A DNA stretch of 64,000 bases from Amycolatopsis australiensis (GCF_900119165.1 NZ_FPJG01000006.1:7416001-7480000), one strand, 5' to 3'. Shown: positions 1-8,705, counted from the stretch's first letter. Numbers and translations are program-made. Notes: generated from the letters alone by a model not told the origin.

Positions 1-227
1 AACAGCTCGACGGGGTCAGCCGGGCCCGGGTCCGCGCCGTCGGCTCGCGGACGTCCCCGGCGTTGCGCATCACCCTGTGGCTGCACGAGGGCACCGACCT
101 CAAGGCGGTCTGGGCGGCGCTCGACACGCAGGTGCTGGCCAGGGCGCGCGAGTCGCTCGGCCTCGACGTGCTGCCCACCGCCGTGCGCCTCGAACTCGAC
201 ACGAGCCCGGCGAAACGCGTGCGCTGA
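1..227 (+). CDS. C-terminal fragment of an AmaP-like (alkaline-shock associated) protein
   Basis: The frame enters from the left edge and stops with TGA at 225-227, so only about 74 codons are visible. The fragment reads as a beta-strand followed by an amphipathic helix (RVRAVG, then LRITLWLHEG, then a helix and DVLPTAVRLEL). This pattern resembles the C-terminal Asp23-like half of actinobacterial AmaP membrane anchors, but no catalytic motif or membrane segment is in view. The family call is a weak resemblance. The next gene starts 26 nt downstream on the same strand. Confidence 0.4.
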   Translation, partial: QLDGVSRARVRAVGSRTSPALRITLWLHEGTDLKAVWAALDTQVLARARESLGLDVLPTAVRLELDTSPAKRVR

Positions 228-253
228 CCGGCCGCGTTCCGCAGAATGCGGGC

Positions 254-1333
254 ATGCCCCTACCGCTGCAGCCGACGCTGAAGCCGATGCTCGCCAAGCC
301 CGCGAAGGCCATCCCGGACTCCGGCGGCCTGCTCTTCGAGCCGAAGTGGGACGGCTTCCGCTGCGTCGTCTTCCGCGACGGCGACGAGCTGTACCTGCAG
401 TCCCGCGCGGAAAAGCCGCTCAACCGGTACTTCCCGGAGGCGGTCGCGCGGCTGCTGGAGACCCTGCCGCCGCGGATCGTGCTCGACGGCGAACTCGTCG
501 TCGCCCGCGGCGGACGCCTCGACTTCGACGCGCTCACCGAACGCATCCATCCCGCCGAAAGCCGGATCACGCTGCTGGCGGCCGAGCAGCCCGCCGAGTT
601 CGTCGCCTTCGACGTGCTCGCCCTCGGCGACGAGTCCCTGCTCGACGAGCCGACGTCCGTCCGCCGGGAACGGCTGGTCGAGCTGGCCGGCGACCGGTTC
701 CCGCTCACCCCGGCCACCACCGACGCCGGGACCGCGCGGCACTGGTTCGAGCTGTTCGAGGGCGCGGGCCTCGACGGCGTCATCGGCAAGCCGCTCGACG
801 AGCCGTACACGCCGGGCAAGCGGGTGATGCTCAAGTACAAGCACGTGCGCACCGCCGACTGCGTGCTGGCCGGGCTGCGCTGGCACGTCGACGGCGAACC
901 CGGGGAGCTGGTCGGCTCTTTCCTGCTCGGCTTGTTCGACGGGAACGGGGTGCTGCACCACGTCGGCACCGTCGGGTCGTTCCCGATGCCGAAGCGGCGC
1001 GAACTCGCCGAAGAGCTCGCGCCGCTGATCACCGACGGCGAAGACCACCCGTGGGCCGGCCGCGCGCAGGGCGAAGGCCAGCGCATCCCGGGCGGCGTCA
1101 CCCGCTGGCGGGCCACCGAGCACGAATGGGTGCCGCTGCGGCCCGAGCGCGTCGTCGAGGTCGCCTACGAGAACACCGAAGGCGGGATGCCGTCGCGGTT
1201 CCGGCACAACGCGCGGTTCAAGCGGTGGCGGCCCGACCGCGAACCCGCGTCGTGCGACTACAGCCAGCTCGACGAGCCGGCCCGCTACGACCTCGACGCG
1301 GTGTTCCGCGGCCAGGTGGTCCGGACCCGCTAA
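254..1333 (+). CDS. ligC: ATP-dependent DNA ligase, LigC type
   Basis: The protein has 359 residues and is a stand-alone ATP-dependent DNA ligase. The nucleotidyltransferase domain holds the adenylation motif FEPKWDGFR with the nucleophile Lys31. Further motifs follow: LDGELV (motif III), FVAFDVLAL (motif IIIa), EGVIGK-like DGVIGKPL (motif IV) and MLKYKH (motif V). An OB-fold domain fills the C-terminal third. Length and architecture fit the LigC class, which works in actinobacterial backup end joining and repair. The ATG at 254 is chosen because the protein then begins just before the conserved PTLKPMLA segment; a longer in-frame extension exists but overlaps the preceding gene. A LigD-type polymerase, the usual partner, sits about 9 kb downstream instead of next door. 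Confidence 0.9.
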   Translation: MPLPLQPTLKPMLAKPAKAIPDSGGLLFEPKWDGFRCVVFRDGDELYLQSRAEKPLNRYFPEAVARLLETLPPRIVLDGELVVARGGRLDFDALTERIHPAESRITLLAAEQPAEFVAFDVLALGDESLLDEPTSVRRERLVELAGDRFPLTPATTDAGTARHWFELFEGAGLDGVIGKPLDEPYTPGKRVMLKYKHVRTADCVLAGLRWHVDGEPGELVGSFLLGLFDGNGVLHHVGTVGSFPMPKRRELAEELAPLITDGEDHPWAGRAQGEGQRIPGGVTRWRATEHEWVPLRPERVVEVAYENTEGGMPSRFRHNARFKRWRPDREPASCDYSQLDEPARYDLDAVFRGQVVRTR

Positions 1334-1437
1334 CCCGCGTCCCACACCGGCCGTGCGAAGCTCGGCCTTGCCCCTCGAAGGGACCGCCCCCGCGAAGGGA
1401 CGCTGCCCTGCCTGTGATCGACGTGAGGACCTCGCCC

Positions 1438-2985
1438 GTGCGCCGCCGCCGTACCCGTCTCCTGGTCGCGCTGCTCGCCCTGGCCTCCGCCGCCGGCTGC
1501 GCCGCCGGGCCGTCGGTCCGCCCGGCCCTGGTCGAAAACGACGGCAAGGCGGCGAGCGCCACGCCCACCGGCACCCCGCCGGTGCCGCTGCCGCCGCTGG
1601 GCGAGCCGGATTCGCCGTCGCTGCGGTGGGCCGACTGCGACGACGACACCCGGCAGCGGATCGGCACCCCCGGCGTGCCGGACAGCCTGCACTTCACCTG
1701 CGCCCGCGTCACCGCGCCGCTCGACGCGCCCGGCGAGCCCCGGCGGTCGGTGGTGCGGCTGCTGGCGCTGAAGGCCGGGACCGGGCCGGTGCCGCTGGTC
1801 GTGGTGAACGACGTCGACGGCGATCCCGGCACGGTGTACGCCGCGCGGCTGGCCGCGACCCTGCCGCCGGCGTTCCTGGAGAAGTTCTCGCTGGTCGGCA
1901 TCGACCGGCGCGGCACCGGGCTCTCGGGGGCCGCGCAGTGCGTGCCGCCGGAAACCCGGGCCGCCCTGATCGAAGCGGACCCGGCGCAGGGCGACCTGCA
2001 GGACGTGCTGGACGCCGCGCGCAAGGCCGGCCAGCAGTGCGCGATCGAGCTGGACGACTCCCAGACCGCGCTGGACAGCTGGCGCGCCGCCGGCGACCTC
2101 GAGGAGCTGCGCAAGCAGCTGGGCATGGCCCGGCTCACCGCGCTCGGCCGCGGCGACGGCTCGAAGGTGCTGGCGGAGTACGCGGTCCGGTTCCCCGGGC
2201 AGGTCGGGCGGATGGTCCTCGACGGCGTCCCGGACCCGGGCGCGGACACCGCGGCGGTGCTCGACGCGGTCGCCGCGGGCGCCCAGTCCACGCTGGACGC
2301 CTTCGGCACGGACTGCGCGGCGCGCGGCTGCCGGCTCGGCGATCCGAAGGCGGCGCTGGCGGCGCTGACCGACCAGTTGCGGCGCACGCCGCCGACGACC
2401 GGCGACGGTGTGGCGTTCGGCCCCGGGGTGGCGATGTTCGCGGTCTACTCGGGGCTGGCGCAGCGTTCGCGCTGGCCGGAGCTGGCCGACGCGATCGCGG
2501 CGGCCCGCGCGGGTGACATCGGCCCGCTCGCGGCGTTCGCCGCGCCGGTGCTGCACGACTCGCGCGCGCAGCCGTCGCGGATCGACGCGACCATCGCCAC
2601 GCGCTGCAACGACAGCCAGACACGTCTGTCGGCCGACCAGCTCGACCAGGTCGTGGCCGGGATGCGGGCGAAGTACCCGCAGTTCGGCGCGGTCGTCGCC
2701 CAGCAGCTGGCCTGGTGCGGCCCGTGGCCGGTGCGGACCGAGCCGCTGCCGGCGCCGGGCGTGCCGGGCGTCCCGCCGATCCTGGTCACGGCCACCGCGA
2801 CGGATCCGGTGACCCCGGGCGTGGGCAGCACCCGCGCGGCGGACCAGATGCCGTCCGCGGTGACGATCACCTGGCAGGGCGCGGGCCACGGCGCGGTCGG
2901 CACGTCACCGTGCGTCACCGACGCGGCGCGCGCCTTCCTGGCGGACGGGAAGATCCCCGCGGACGGCACCCTCTGCCCCGCCTGA
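1438..2985 (+). CDS. TAP-like alpha/beta hydrolase lipoprotein lacking the nucleophile serine
   Basis: The start is GTG at 1438, which has GAGGA 8 nt upstream and gives a compact lipoprotein signal (MRRRRTRLLVALL, lipobox SAAGC); GTG at 1414 or 1423 would lengthen the n-region. The 515-residue protein belongs to the TAP/SlpD-like alpha/beta hydrolases, normally secreted tripeptidyl aminopeptidases. The core shows IDRRGTGLSG, then the elbow region LGRGDGSKVLAEYAVRFP, then TDPVTP (acid) and QGAGHGA (His). In the family the elbow is G-G-S-Y-G; here it is G-R-G-D-G, so the nucleophile Ser is Gly239. Asp and His are kept. It may be an inactive binding protein. Cysteine pairs typical of the secreted family remain. 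Confidence 0.8.
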   Translation: MRRRRTRLLVALLALASAAGCAAGPSVRPALVENDGKAASATPTGTPPVPLPPLGEPDSPSLRWADCDDDTRQRIGTPGVPDSLHFTCARVTAPLDAPGEPRRSVVRLLALKAGTGPVPLVVVNDVDGDPGTVYAARLAATLPPAFLEKFSLVGIDRRGTGLSGAAQCVPPETRAALIEADPAQGDLQDVLDAARKAGQQCAIELDDSQTALDSWRAAGDLEELRKQLGMARLTALGRGDGSKVLAEYAVRFPGQVGRMVLDGVPDPGADTAAVLDAVAAGAQSTLDAFGTDCAARGCRLGDPKAALAALTDQLRRTPPTTGDGVAFGPGVAMFAVYSGLAQRSRWPELADAIAAARAGDIGPLAAFAAPVLHDSRAQPSRIDATIATRCNDSQTRLSADQLDQVVAGMRAKYPQFGAVVAQQLAWCGPWPVRTEPLPAPGVPGVPPILVTATATDPVTPGVGSTRAADQMPSAVTITWQGAGHGAVGTSPCVTDAARAFLADGKIPADGTLCPA

Positions 2986-3011
2986 ACGCCGGCAGCCCGC
3001 GCCGGGGCCGG

Positions 3012-3254
3012 TTACTGGCGGTAGGACTCCACCTCGGACACCGGGCGGGCCGACGCCTCGTCCGGGTTCTCGTGGAACTCGGTCTTCGCGCGCCGCTGGC
3101 GCAGCAGGTCCCAGCACTGGTCGAGCTGCTGCTCGAGCGCGGTCAGCCGGTCGCGGTCGCCGCTGCTCAGCCCCACGCCCACCGAGCGCGACCGGAGCTC
3201 GTGCTCTTCCGCGATCAGCTCGTCGATCCGGCCCAGGATCTCGCCGTCGGCCAT
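3012..3254 (-). CDS. DUF2630 family protein
   Basis: This is an 80-residue, highly charged, predicted helical protein. It has the DUF2630 signature: a short acidic helix (ILGRIDELIAEEHELR), a loop, and a second helix with LEQQLDQCWDLLRQRRA, ending in a VESYRQ-type tail. The family is common in actinobacteria and has no established function. The ATG at 3254 is preceded on the minus strand by GAGGAGGAAC, a strong ribosome binding site. It is convergent with the lipoprotein gene to its left and divergent from thioredoxin, with 85 nt between the two starts. Confidence 0.85.
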   Translation of the reverse strand: MADGEILGRIDELIAEEHELRSRSVGVGLSSGDRDRLTALEQQLDQCWDLLRQRRAKTEFHENPDEASARPVSEVESYRQ

Positions 3255-3339
3255 CTGTTCCTCCTCATCACGGGTGCTCGGGTGCAGACGCTACCCCGGC
3301 CCCGGGAATTCCCGCCGGGTCCGTGTCGTTGACCAGGGC

Positions 3340-3711
3340 ATGAGCACCGTTGAGCTGACCGCCGAGAATTTCGACCAGACGGTAACCGACAACGAGTTCG
3401 TCCTGATCGACTTCTGGGCGAGCTGGTGCGGGCCGTGCCGCCAGTTCGCGCCGGTCTACGAGAAGGCCTCCGAAAAGCACGACGACATCGTCTTCGCGAG
3501 CGTCGACACCGAGGCGCAGCAGCAGCTCGCCGCCGCCTTCGACGTCCGCTCGATCCCGACGCTGGCCATCATCCGGGACAAGACGCTGATCTACGCCCAG
3601 CCCGGCGCGCTCCCCGAAGCGGCGCTCGAGGACCTCATCAAGCAGGCTCGTGAGGTCGACATGGACGAGGTCAAGCGCAAGGCCGCCGAAGCCGAGGCCG
3701 AACAGGCCTGA
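3340..3711 (+). CDS. trxA: Thioredoxin
   Basis: A 123-residue cytosolic disulfide reductase. The active site is FWASWCGPCRQFAP, and the cis-Pro loop is visible in RSIPTLAI. The fold ends near residue 108; the last 15 residues (VKRKAAEAEAEQA) form a charged helical tail beyond the usual length of about 107. ATG 3340 is favoured because it precedes the conserved VELTAENFDQTV opening. A perfect bidirectional terminator follows 9 nt after the stop and separates it from the convergent proline dehydrogenase gene. Confidence 0.95.
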   Translation: MSTVELTAENFDQTVTDNEFVLIDFWASWCGPCRQFAPVYEKASEKHDDIVFASVDTEAQQQLAAAFDVRSIPTLAIIRDKTLIYAQPGALPEAALEDLIKQAREVDMDEVKRKAAEAEAEQA

Positions 3712-3720
3712 CCACCACCA

Positions 3721-3758
3721 CGTGACGAAGGCCGCCCCGCGGGGCGGCCTTCGTCACG
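3721..3758. terminator. Bidirectional intrinsic terminator between trxA and putA
   Basis: A perfect 38-bp palindrome with arms of 19 bp; the half-site begins CGTGACGAAGGCCGCCCCG. It lies 9 nt past the thioredoxin stop and 1 nt before the stop of the convergent proline dehydrogenase gene, so it can end transcription from both sides. The core GGCCGCCCC/GGGGCGGCC is flanked by AAG/CTT, giving a short T run in each direction. Confidence 0.9.
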
Positions 3759-3759
3759 T

Positions 3760-4689
3760 TCAGGATCGCGTCGCGAGCCCGCGCAGGAAGAAGGCGAGGT
3801 TCGCCGGACGCTCGGCCAGCCGTCGCATGAAGTAGCCGTACCACTCGTCGCCGTAGGGCACGTAGACGCGCATGCGGGAGCCGGCGGCCGCGATCCGCCG
3901 CTGCTCCTCCGGCCGGATGCCGTAGAGCATCTGGAACTCGTGGTCGTCGTCCGTGCGGCCGTTCTCCTCCGCCAGCGCCGCGGCGATCTCGATCATCCGC
4001 GGGTCGTGCGAAGCGACCATCGGGTAGCCCTGGCCCGCCATCAGCACGCGCAGGCAGCGGACGTAGGACTTGTCCACTTCGGACTTCTCCGGGAACGCCA
4101 CGGACGCCGGCTCGGCGTAGGCGCCCTTGCACAGCCGCACCCGCGACCCGGGCCCGGACAGCTCGCGGCAGTCCTGCTCGGTGCGCCGCAGGTAGGCCTG
4201 CAGGACCGCGCCCACCCACGGGTACTCGCCGCGCAGCTCGCGCAGGATGCCGAGCGTCGAGTCCGTGGTGGTGTGGTCCTCCATGTCCAGGGTCACGGTG
4301 GCGCCGACCGCCTCGGCCGCCGCGCAGATCTTCCGCGCGTTCTCCAAGGCGACGTCCTCGCCGTCGGACGGCAGGAACTGCCCGACCGCCGAGAGCTTCA
4401 CCGAGACGTCGGCACCGGCAGCGAGCCCTTCCGCGGCGAGCGCGGACAGGACGTCTTCGTAGGCCCGGACGGTCGCCGCCGCCTGCCCGGCGTCGGTGGT
4501 GTCCTCGCCCAGGTGGTCGAGGGTGATCCGGCGCCCGTCGGCGGCCAGTTCCCTGGCCACGCGGACGGCGTCGGCCGTCCCGGACCCGGCCACGAACCGG
4601 CGCACCACGGATCGGGTGGCGGGCACGGCCTCGACCAGCGCCCGGATCTTCGTGGATCTCGCGGCGGCGAGCAACGGGGCACGCAGCAT
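3760..4689 (-). CDS. putA: Proline dehydrogenase (monofunctional)
   Basis: A 309-residue FAD enzyme that oxidises proline to pyrroline-5-carboxylate. The size is typical for monofunctional actinobacterial PRODH (PruB/PutB class). Barrel motifs include SVKLSAVGQF, LDMEDHTTTD, RLCKGAYAEP and the C-terminal VPYGDEWYGYFMRRLAERP that lines the substrate pocket. The ATG at 4689 follows GAGGGGAG at good spacing. It lies 14 nt downstream of the P5C dehydrogenase gene, and the two surely form one operon. The neighbouring divergent PucR gene is the likely proline-responsive activator. Confidence 0.95.
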   Translation of the reverse strand: MLRAPLLAAARSTKIRALVEAVPATRSVVRRFVAGSGTADAVRVARELAADGRRITLDHLGEDTTDAGQAAATVRAYEDVLSALAAEGLAAGADVSVKLSAVGQFLPSDGEDVALENARKICAAAEAVGATVTLDMEDHTTTDSTLGILRELRGEYPWVGAVLQAYLRRTEQDCRELSGPGSRVRLCKGAYAEPASVAFPEKSEVDKSYVRCLRVLMAGQGYPMVASHDPRMIEIAAALAEENGRTDDDHEFQMLYGIRPEEQRRIAAAGSRMRVYVPYGDEWYGYFMRRLAERPANLAFFLRGLATRS

Positions 4690-4703
4690 GACGGTGACTC
4701 CCC

Positions 4704-6332
4704 TCAGCCCTGGTGCGGGTAGCGGACGGTGGTCGGCGGGACGAACGTCTCCTTCACCGAGCGCGGGCTGGTCCAGCGCTGCAGGTTGAAGATCGACCCG
4801 GCCTTGTCGTTGGTGCCCGAGGCGCGCGCGCCGCCGAAGGGCTGCTGGCCGACGACGGCACCGGTCGGCTTGTCGTTGACGTAGAAGTTGCCCGCGGTGA
4901 ACTTCAGCGCCTCGGACGCCTTCGCCACGGCGACGCGGTCGTTCGCGATCACCGCGCCGGTCAGCGCGTACGCGGCGGTCTCGTCGATCAGCTTCAGGAC
5001 GTCGTCGAAGCCGCCGTCCTCGTAGACGTACACCGACAGAATCGGGCCGAAGTACTCGGTGCTGAAGATCTCGTGCTTCGGGTCGTCCGACACGAGGATC
5101 GTCGGCTGGACGAAGAACCCGACGCTGTCGTCGGCCGTGCCGCCGGTCAGGATCTCGACCGACGGGTCGCCCTTGACGCGGTCGAACAGCGCCGCGTGCT
5201 TGTCGAACGCGCGCCGGTCGATGACCGCGCCGCCGAAGTGCGACAGGTCGGTGACGTCGCCGTAGGACAGCGCCTCGGTCTCGGCGACCAGGCTGTCCTT
5301 CAGCTCGTTCCAGACGCTGCGCGGGATGTACGCGCGTGAAGCGGCGGAGCACTTCTGGCCCTGGTACTCGAAGGCGCCGCGGACCAGGGCGGTGCGCAGG
5401 ACGTCGACGTCGGCGGAGGCGTGCGCGAGCACGAAGTCCTTGCCGCCGGTCTCGCCGACCAGCCGCGGGTAGCCGCGGTAGCCCGCGATGTTCGCGCCGA
5501 CCGTGCTCCACAGGTGCTGGAACGTCGCGGTCGAGCCGGTGAAGTGGATGCCGGCCAGGTCGCGGTGGGTCAGGGCGACCTCGGAGACGGCCTTGCCGTC
5601 GCCCGGCAGCAGGTTGATCACGCCCGGCGGCAGGCCCGCCTCTTCGAGCAGCCGCATGGTCAGGTGCGCGGCGAACGACTGCGTCGGCGACGGCTTCCAC
5701 AGCACGGTGTTGCCCATCAGCGCGGGCGCGGTCGGCAGGTTGCCGGCGATCGCGGTGAAGTTGAACGGCGTGATCGCGTAGACGAAGCCCTCCAGGGGCC
5801 GGTGCTCCATCCGGTTCCACACGCCCGGCGAGCTGATCGGCTGCTCGGCCAGCACGCGGCGGCCGAACTCGACGTTGAAGCGCCAGAAGTCGGCGAGCTC
5901 GCAGGCGGAGTCGATCTCGGCCTGGGTCGCGGTCTTCGACTGGCCGAGCATGGTGGCCGCGTTGAGCGTGGCGCGCCACTTGCCGGTGAGCAGGTCGGCG
6001 GCGCGCAGCAGGATGGCGGCGCGGTCGTCGTAGGACAGCGAACGCCACTCCGGCGCGGCCTTCGCGGCGGCCTCGATGGCGTCGGCCGCGTCCTGCTGGG
6101 TGGCGCTGTGGATGGTGCCGAGCACGTGCCGGTGGTTGTGCGGCTGGACGACGTCGATCTTCTCGCCGCCGCCGGGGCGCTGCTCGCCGCCGATGGTGAC
6201 GGTCAGGTCGACCGGCTCCGCCTGGCCCAGCCGCTTGAGTGCGCCCTCGAGCTCGGCGCGCTCAGCGCTGCCCGGTGCGTAGGTGAGCACCGGCTCGTTC
6301 TTCGGGGCGGGGGTCTGGGTCACGGCGTCCAC
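4704..6332 (-). CDS. pruA: L-glutamate gamma-semialdehyde (P5C) dehydrogenase
   Basis: A 542-residue NAD-dependent aldehyde dehydrogenase that converts pyrroline-5-carboxylate/glutamate semialdehyde to glutamate, the second step of proline degradation. The nucleophile lies in FEYQGQKCSAASRAYIP. The family-specific segment LVGETGGKDFVLAHASAD precedes it, and the C-terminal oligomerisation end PTTVRYPHQG is intact. The GTG start at 6332 is supported by GAGGAG 6 nt upstream. It is the first gene of the pruA-putA operon. Confidence 0.95.
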   Translation of the reverse strand: MDAVTQTPAPKNEPVLTYAPGSAERAELEGALKRLGQAEPVDLTVTIGGEQRPGGGEKIDVVQPHNHRHVLGTIHSATQQDAADAIEAAAKAAPEWRSLSYDDRAAILLRAADLLTGKWRATLNAATMLGQSKTATQAEIDSACELADFWRFNVEFGRRVLAEQPISSPGVWNRMEHRPLEGFVYAITPFNFTAIAGNLPTAPALMGNTVLWKPSPTQSFAAHLTMRLLEEAGLPPGVINLLPGDGKAVSEVALTHRDLAGIHFTGSTATFQHLWSTVGANIAGYRGYPRLVGETGGKDFVLAHASADVDVLRTALVRGAFEYQGQKCSAASRAYIPRSVWNELKDSLVAETEALSYGDVTDLSHFGGAVIDRRAFDKHAALFDRVKGDPSVEILTGGTADDSVGFFVQPTILVSDDPKHEIFSTEYFGPILSVYVYEDGGFDDVLKLIDETAAYALTGAVIANDRVAVAKASEALKFTAGNFYVNDKPTGAVVGQQPFGGARASGTNDKAGSIFNLQRWTSPRSVKETFVPPTTVRYPHQG

Positions 6333-6403
6333 GGCGGCTCCTCTGCAACGCTGCTGACTACGTCTTGATGCCCCGAACGGTAACTCCGGACACGTCGTGA
6401 GGG

Positions 6404-6448
6404 CTTGTCCAAGCGGCTAAAATCGCTCGTATGATCTTGTCCGATCGG
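6404..6448. promoter_or_regulatory. Direct-repeat operator candidate between pruA and the PucR regulator
   Basis: Two copies of a 13-mer, CTTGTCCAAGCGG (6404-6416) and CTTGTCCGATCGG (6436-6448), share 11 of 13 bases. Their starts are 32 bp apart, close to three helical turns, in the 127-bp gap between the divergent pruA-putA operon and the regulator. The second copy sits just upstream of the regulator GTG. This is the natural place for an activator site. Binding by the adjacent PucR protein is inferred. Confidence 0.5.
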
Positions 6449-6459
6449 ATAACCCTGTC

Positions 6460-8013
6460 GTGACGTCGCTGCGCCATGTCCTGGCGACCCTCGGCGAGCC
6501 GCTGGTCGAGGTCGTCGTGGCCCCGCACGGCCTCGGAGTCTCGGTCAGCGACGTCGTGATCCTCGACCCCGAAGACCCGCTGGAAGCCTCGCCGGGCGAC
6601 CTGGTGCTGGTGATCGGCGCGCGTGGGCGGGCCGCGGCCCCGGCCATCCGCGCGGCCGGGCGCGGCGGGGCGGCCGCGGTCGCGGTCAAGGGCGCGACGG
6701 GCGCCGACGTCGCCGCGGACGCGGGTGTCGCGCTGCTGACCGTCGGCGCGGAGGCACGCTGGGAGCAGGTGGAGTCGCTGGCCCGCGGCGTCGTCGAGGC
6801 GGCCCGCGCGGGCGGCGAGGCGGCCGGCGGCGAGGTGCTCGGCGACCTGTTCGCCCTGGCCCAGACGATCGCGACGCTCACCGGCGGCCTGGTCAGCATC
6901 GAAGACACGGCGAACCGCGTGCTCGCCTATTCGCGCGCCGGCGACGAGGTCGACGAGCTGCGGCGGCTGTCCATCCTCGGCCGCGAAGGCCCGGAACGCT
7001 ACCTCGCGATGCTCCGCGAATGGGGCGTCTACCAGCGGCTTCGCGCCGGCGAAGGGATCGTGTGGATCGACGAGCGGCCCGAGCTGGGCATCCGCCGCCG
7101 CATCGCGGCCGGCATCCACGCCGGCACGCAGCCGCTCGGCACGATCTGGGTCCAGGAGGGCGCCCAGCCGCTCACCGAACGCGCCGAGACGGCGTTGCTC
7201 GGCGCGAGCCGCGCACTGGCGCCGCAGCTGATCCGCGCCCGCACGCTGCCGAGCCCCGAGCTGCGGCTGCGGGAGGACCTGCTGGCCAGCCTGCTGGAAG
7301 GCCGGCTGGACGCGGAGTCCGTCGCGGACGACATCGGCGCGGACCCCGCCCGGCCGGCGCAGGTCCTGGCGTTTTCCTTGGAGCGGTCCGGCAACCGGCA
7401 GCTGCGGCGCGCGGAGCTGGTGCACCTGATCGCCGTCCACACGGCGGCCTACCGGCGCAGCGCGCTGGTGAGCGTGATCGGCGGCCGCGTCTACGCGCTC
7501 CTGCCGGACCTGCCCGAGCACTCGGACGCGGCGGTGCTGGCGCTGGCACGGGAAATCACGGCGACCGCGCGGCGGCACCTCGACGTCCCGGTGCGGGCGG
7601 CGCTCGGCGGGGTCGTGCCGCGGCTGTCCGAGGCGGCCGCCTCGCGCGGCGACGCCGACCGCGTCCTGGCGGCGATGGCGCGCGGGCACTGGGCCGCCGA
7701 CGTCGCGTCGCTGGCCGACGTCCGGGCCGAGGTGCTGCTGTCGGAGGTGCTGGCGTACCTGGGCGAGCAGCCGCGCATCCGCGACCCGCGGCTGACGGCG
7801 CTGGCGGAGCACGACGCCGAGCACGGCGGGATCCTGGTGCCGGCGGTGCTCGCCTGGCTCGACGCGTTCGGCGACGTCCGCGCGGCGGCGAAGGCGCTGA
7901 ACATCCATCCGAACACGGTCCGCTACCGCGTCCGGCGCGCGGCGGAAGTGTCCGGTGTGGACTTCGACGATCCGGCCCAGCGGCTGCTCACTCAGCTGCA
8001 GCTGCGCCTGTGA
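6460..8013 (+). CDS. PucR family transcriptional regulator of proline catabolism
   Basis: A 517-residue PucR-type regulator. It has an N-terminal ligand/PucR domain, a central GGDEF-like region (about 260-400) and a C-terminal helix-turn-helix (ALNIHPNTVRYRVRRAAE). It is divergent from pruA-putA with 127 bp between the starts. That is the arrangement of the mycobacterial PruC activator with pruAB, so a proline/P5C-responsive activator is the best reading. GTG 6460 opens with TSLRHVLATLGEPLVEV, the usual PucR beginning. TAACCC lies just upstream, and no Shine-Dalgarno is visible. Confidence 0.88.
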   Translation: MTSLRHVLATLGEPLVEVVVAPHGLGVSVSDVVILDPEDPLEASPGDLVLVIGARGRAAAPAIRAAGRGGAAAVAVKGATGADVAADAGVALLTVGAEARWEQVESLARGVVEAARAGGEAAGGEVLGDLFALAQTIATLTGGLVSIEDTANRVLAYSRAGDEVDELRRLSILGREGPERYLAMLREWGVYQRLRAGEGIVWIDERPELGIRRRIAAGIHAGTQPLGTIWVQEGAQPLTERAETALLGASRALAPQLIRARTLPSPELRLREDLLASLLEGRLDAESVADDIGADPARPAQVLAFSLERSGNRQLRRAELVHLIAVHTAAYRRSALVSVIGGRVYALLPDLPEHSDAAVLALAREITATARRHLDVPVRAALGGVVPRLSEAAASRGDADRVLAAMARGHWAADVASLADVRAEVLLSEVLAYLGEQPRIRDPRLTALAEHDAEHGGILVPAVLAWLDAFGDVRAAAKALNIHPNTVRYRVRRAAEVSGVDFDDPAQRLLTQLQLRL

Positions 8014-8031
8014 TCCGCTAGCTTCGCCGTC

Positions 8032-8688
8032 GTGGATCTCTTCTCGCGCACGTGGGCGGCGTTGCGCGCCGCGGTCGCTTCCCTGCCGGGCGAGGACTTC
8101 GCGAAGCCGTCCGGCTGCCGGGGCTGGCTGGTCCGTGACCTGGTGTGCCACCTGGTGATCGACGCGCAGGACGTGCTGATCACGCTGGTGACACCGGCGT
8201 CGGCGGAGCCGACGCACGACGCGGTGTCGTACTGGGCGGTCGGCTCGACGCCGCCGTCGGGCGACGACCCGCTGGACGCGCTGATCGTCCGCCTGGCGGC
8301 GGCGTACGAGGATCCGGAACTGCTGAAGTTCCACCTGGACGACGTGGGCGCGGCGGCGGGCCGCGCGGCGGAGCTGGCGAACCGGGAGACGCGGGTCTCG
8401 ACGCAGGAGATGGTGCTGACGGCGGCCGACTACCTGTCGGCGTACGTGCTGGAGTGGACGTTGCACCACCTGGACCTGATCGCGCACGTGCCGGACGCCG
8501 CGCCCCCACCGGCGGAGGGGCCGGCGCGGACGCGGTCGATGCTGGAGGCGATCGCCGGGACAGCGTTTCCGGCGTCGTTCTCGGACACGGACGTGCTGCT
8601 GGTGGCGACGGGCCGCCGCCCGCCGACGGAAGCCGAGCGGATCGAACTGGGCGACCTGGCCGCGCGGCTGCCGTTCGTGCTCGGGTGA
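8032..8688 (+). CDS. Maleylpyruvate isomerase-family (DinB-like, mycothiol-dependent type) protein
   Basis: A 218-residue DinB four-helix-type protein. The MDMPI-N signature GCRGWLVRDLVCHLVI is at residues 28-43, and the metal/thiol-site segment YVLEWTLHHLDLIAH is near residue 140. Members are mycothiol-dependent isomerases or transferases, but most actinobacterial paralogs have no known substrate. The start GTG 8032 lies 7 nt after a TAGCTT -10 element, so the transcript is probably leaderless. The preceding regulator ends 18 nt earlier. Confidence 0.75.
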   Translation: MDLFSRTWAALRAAVASLPGEDFAKPSGCRGWLVRDLVCHLVIDAQDVLITLVTPASAEPTHDAVSYWAVGSTPPSGDDPLDALIVRLAAAYEDPELLKFHLDDVGAAAGRAAELANRETRVSTQEMVLTAADYLSAYVLEWTLHHLDLIAHVPDAAPPPAEGPARTRSMLEAIAGTAFPASFSDTDVLLVATGRRPPTEAERIELGDLAARLPFVLG

Positions 8689-8705
8689 GGCAGGGCGCCC
8701 TGCCT
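8688..8705. terminator. 18-bp perfect palindrome at the end of the DinB-like gene
   Basis: AGGCAGGGCGCCCTGCCT begins on the last base of the TGA stop codon. It can fold to a 7-bp stem with a 4-nt loop, consistent with a U-less actinobacterial terminator. The rest of the gap to the next gene (8706-8896) shows no ORF or other structure I can support. Confidence 0.5.

Noticed and set aside
100..1345. Long open frames opposite and within the ligase, and similar long frames across the window
   Set aside because: They are codon-position shadows typical of very GC-rich genes: Arg/Pro/Ala/Gly-rich, without motifs, and fully covered by recognisable genes.
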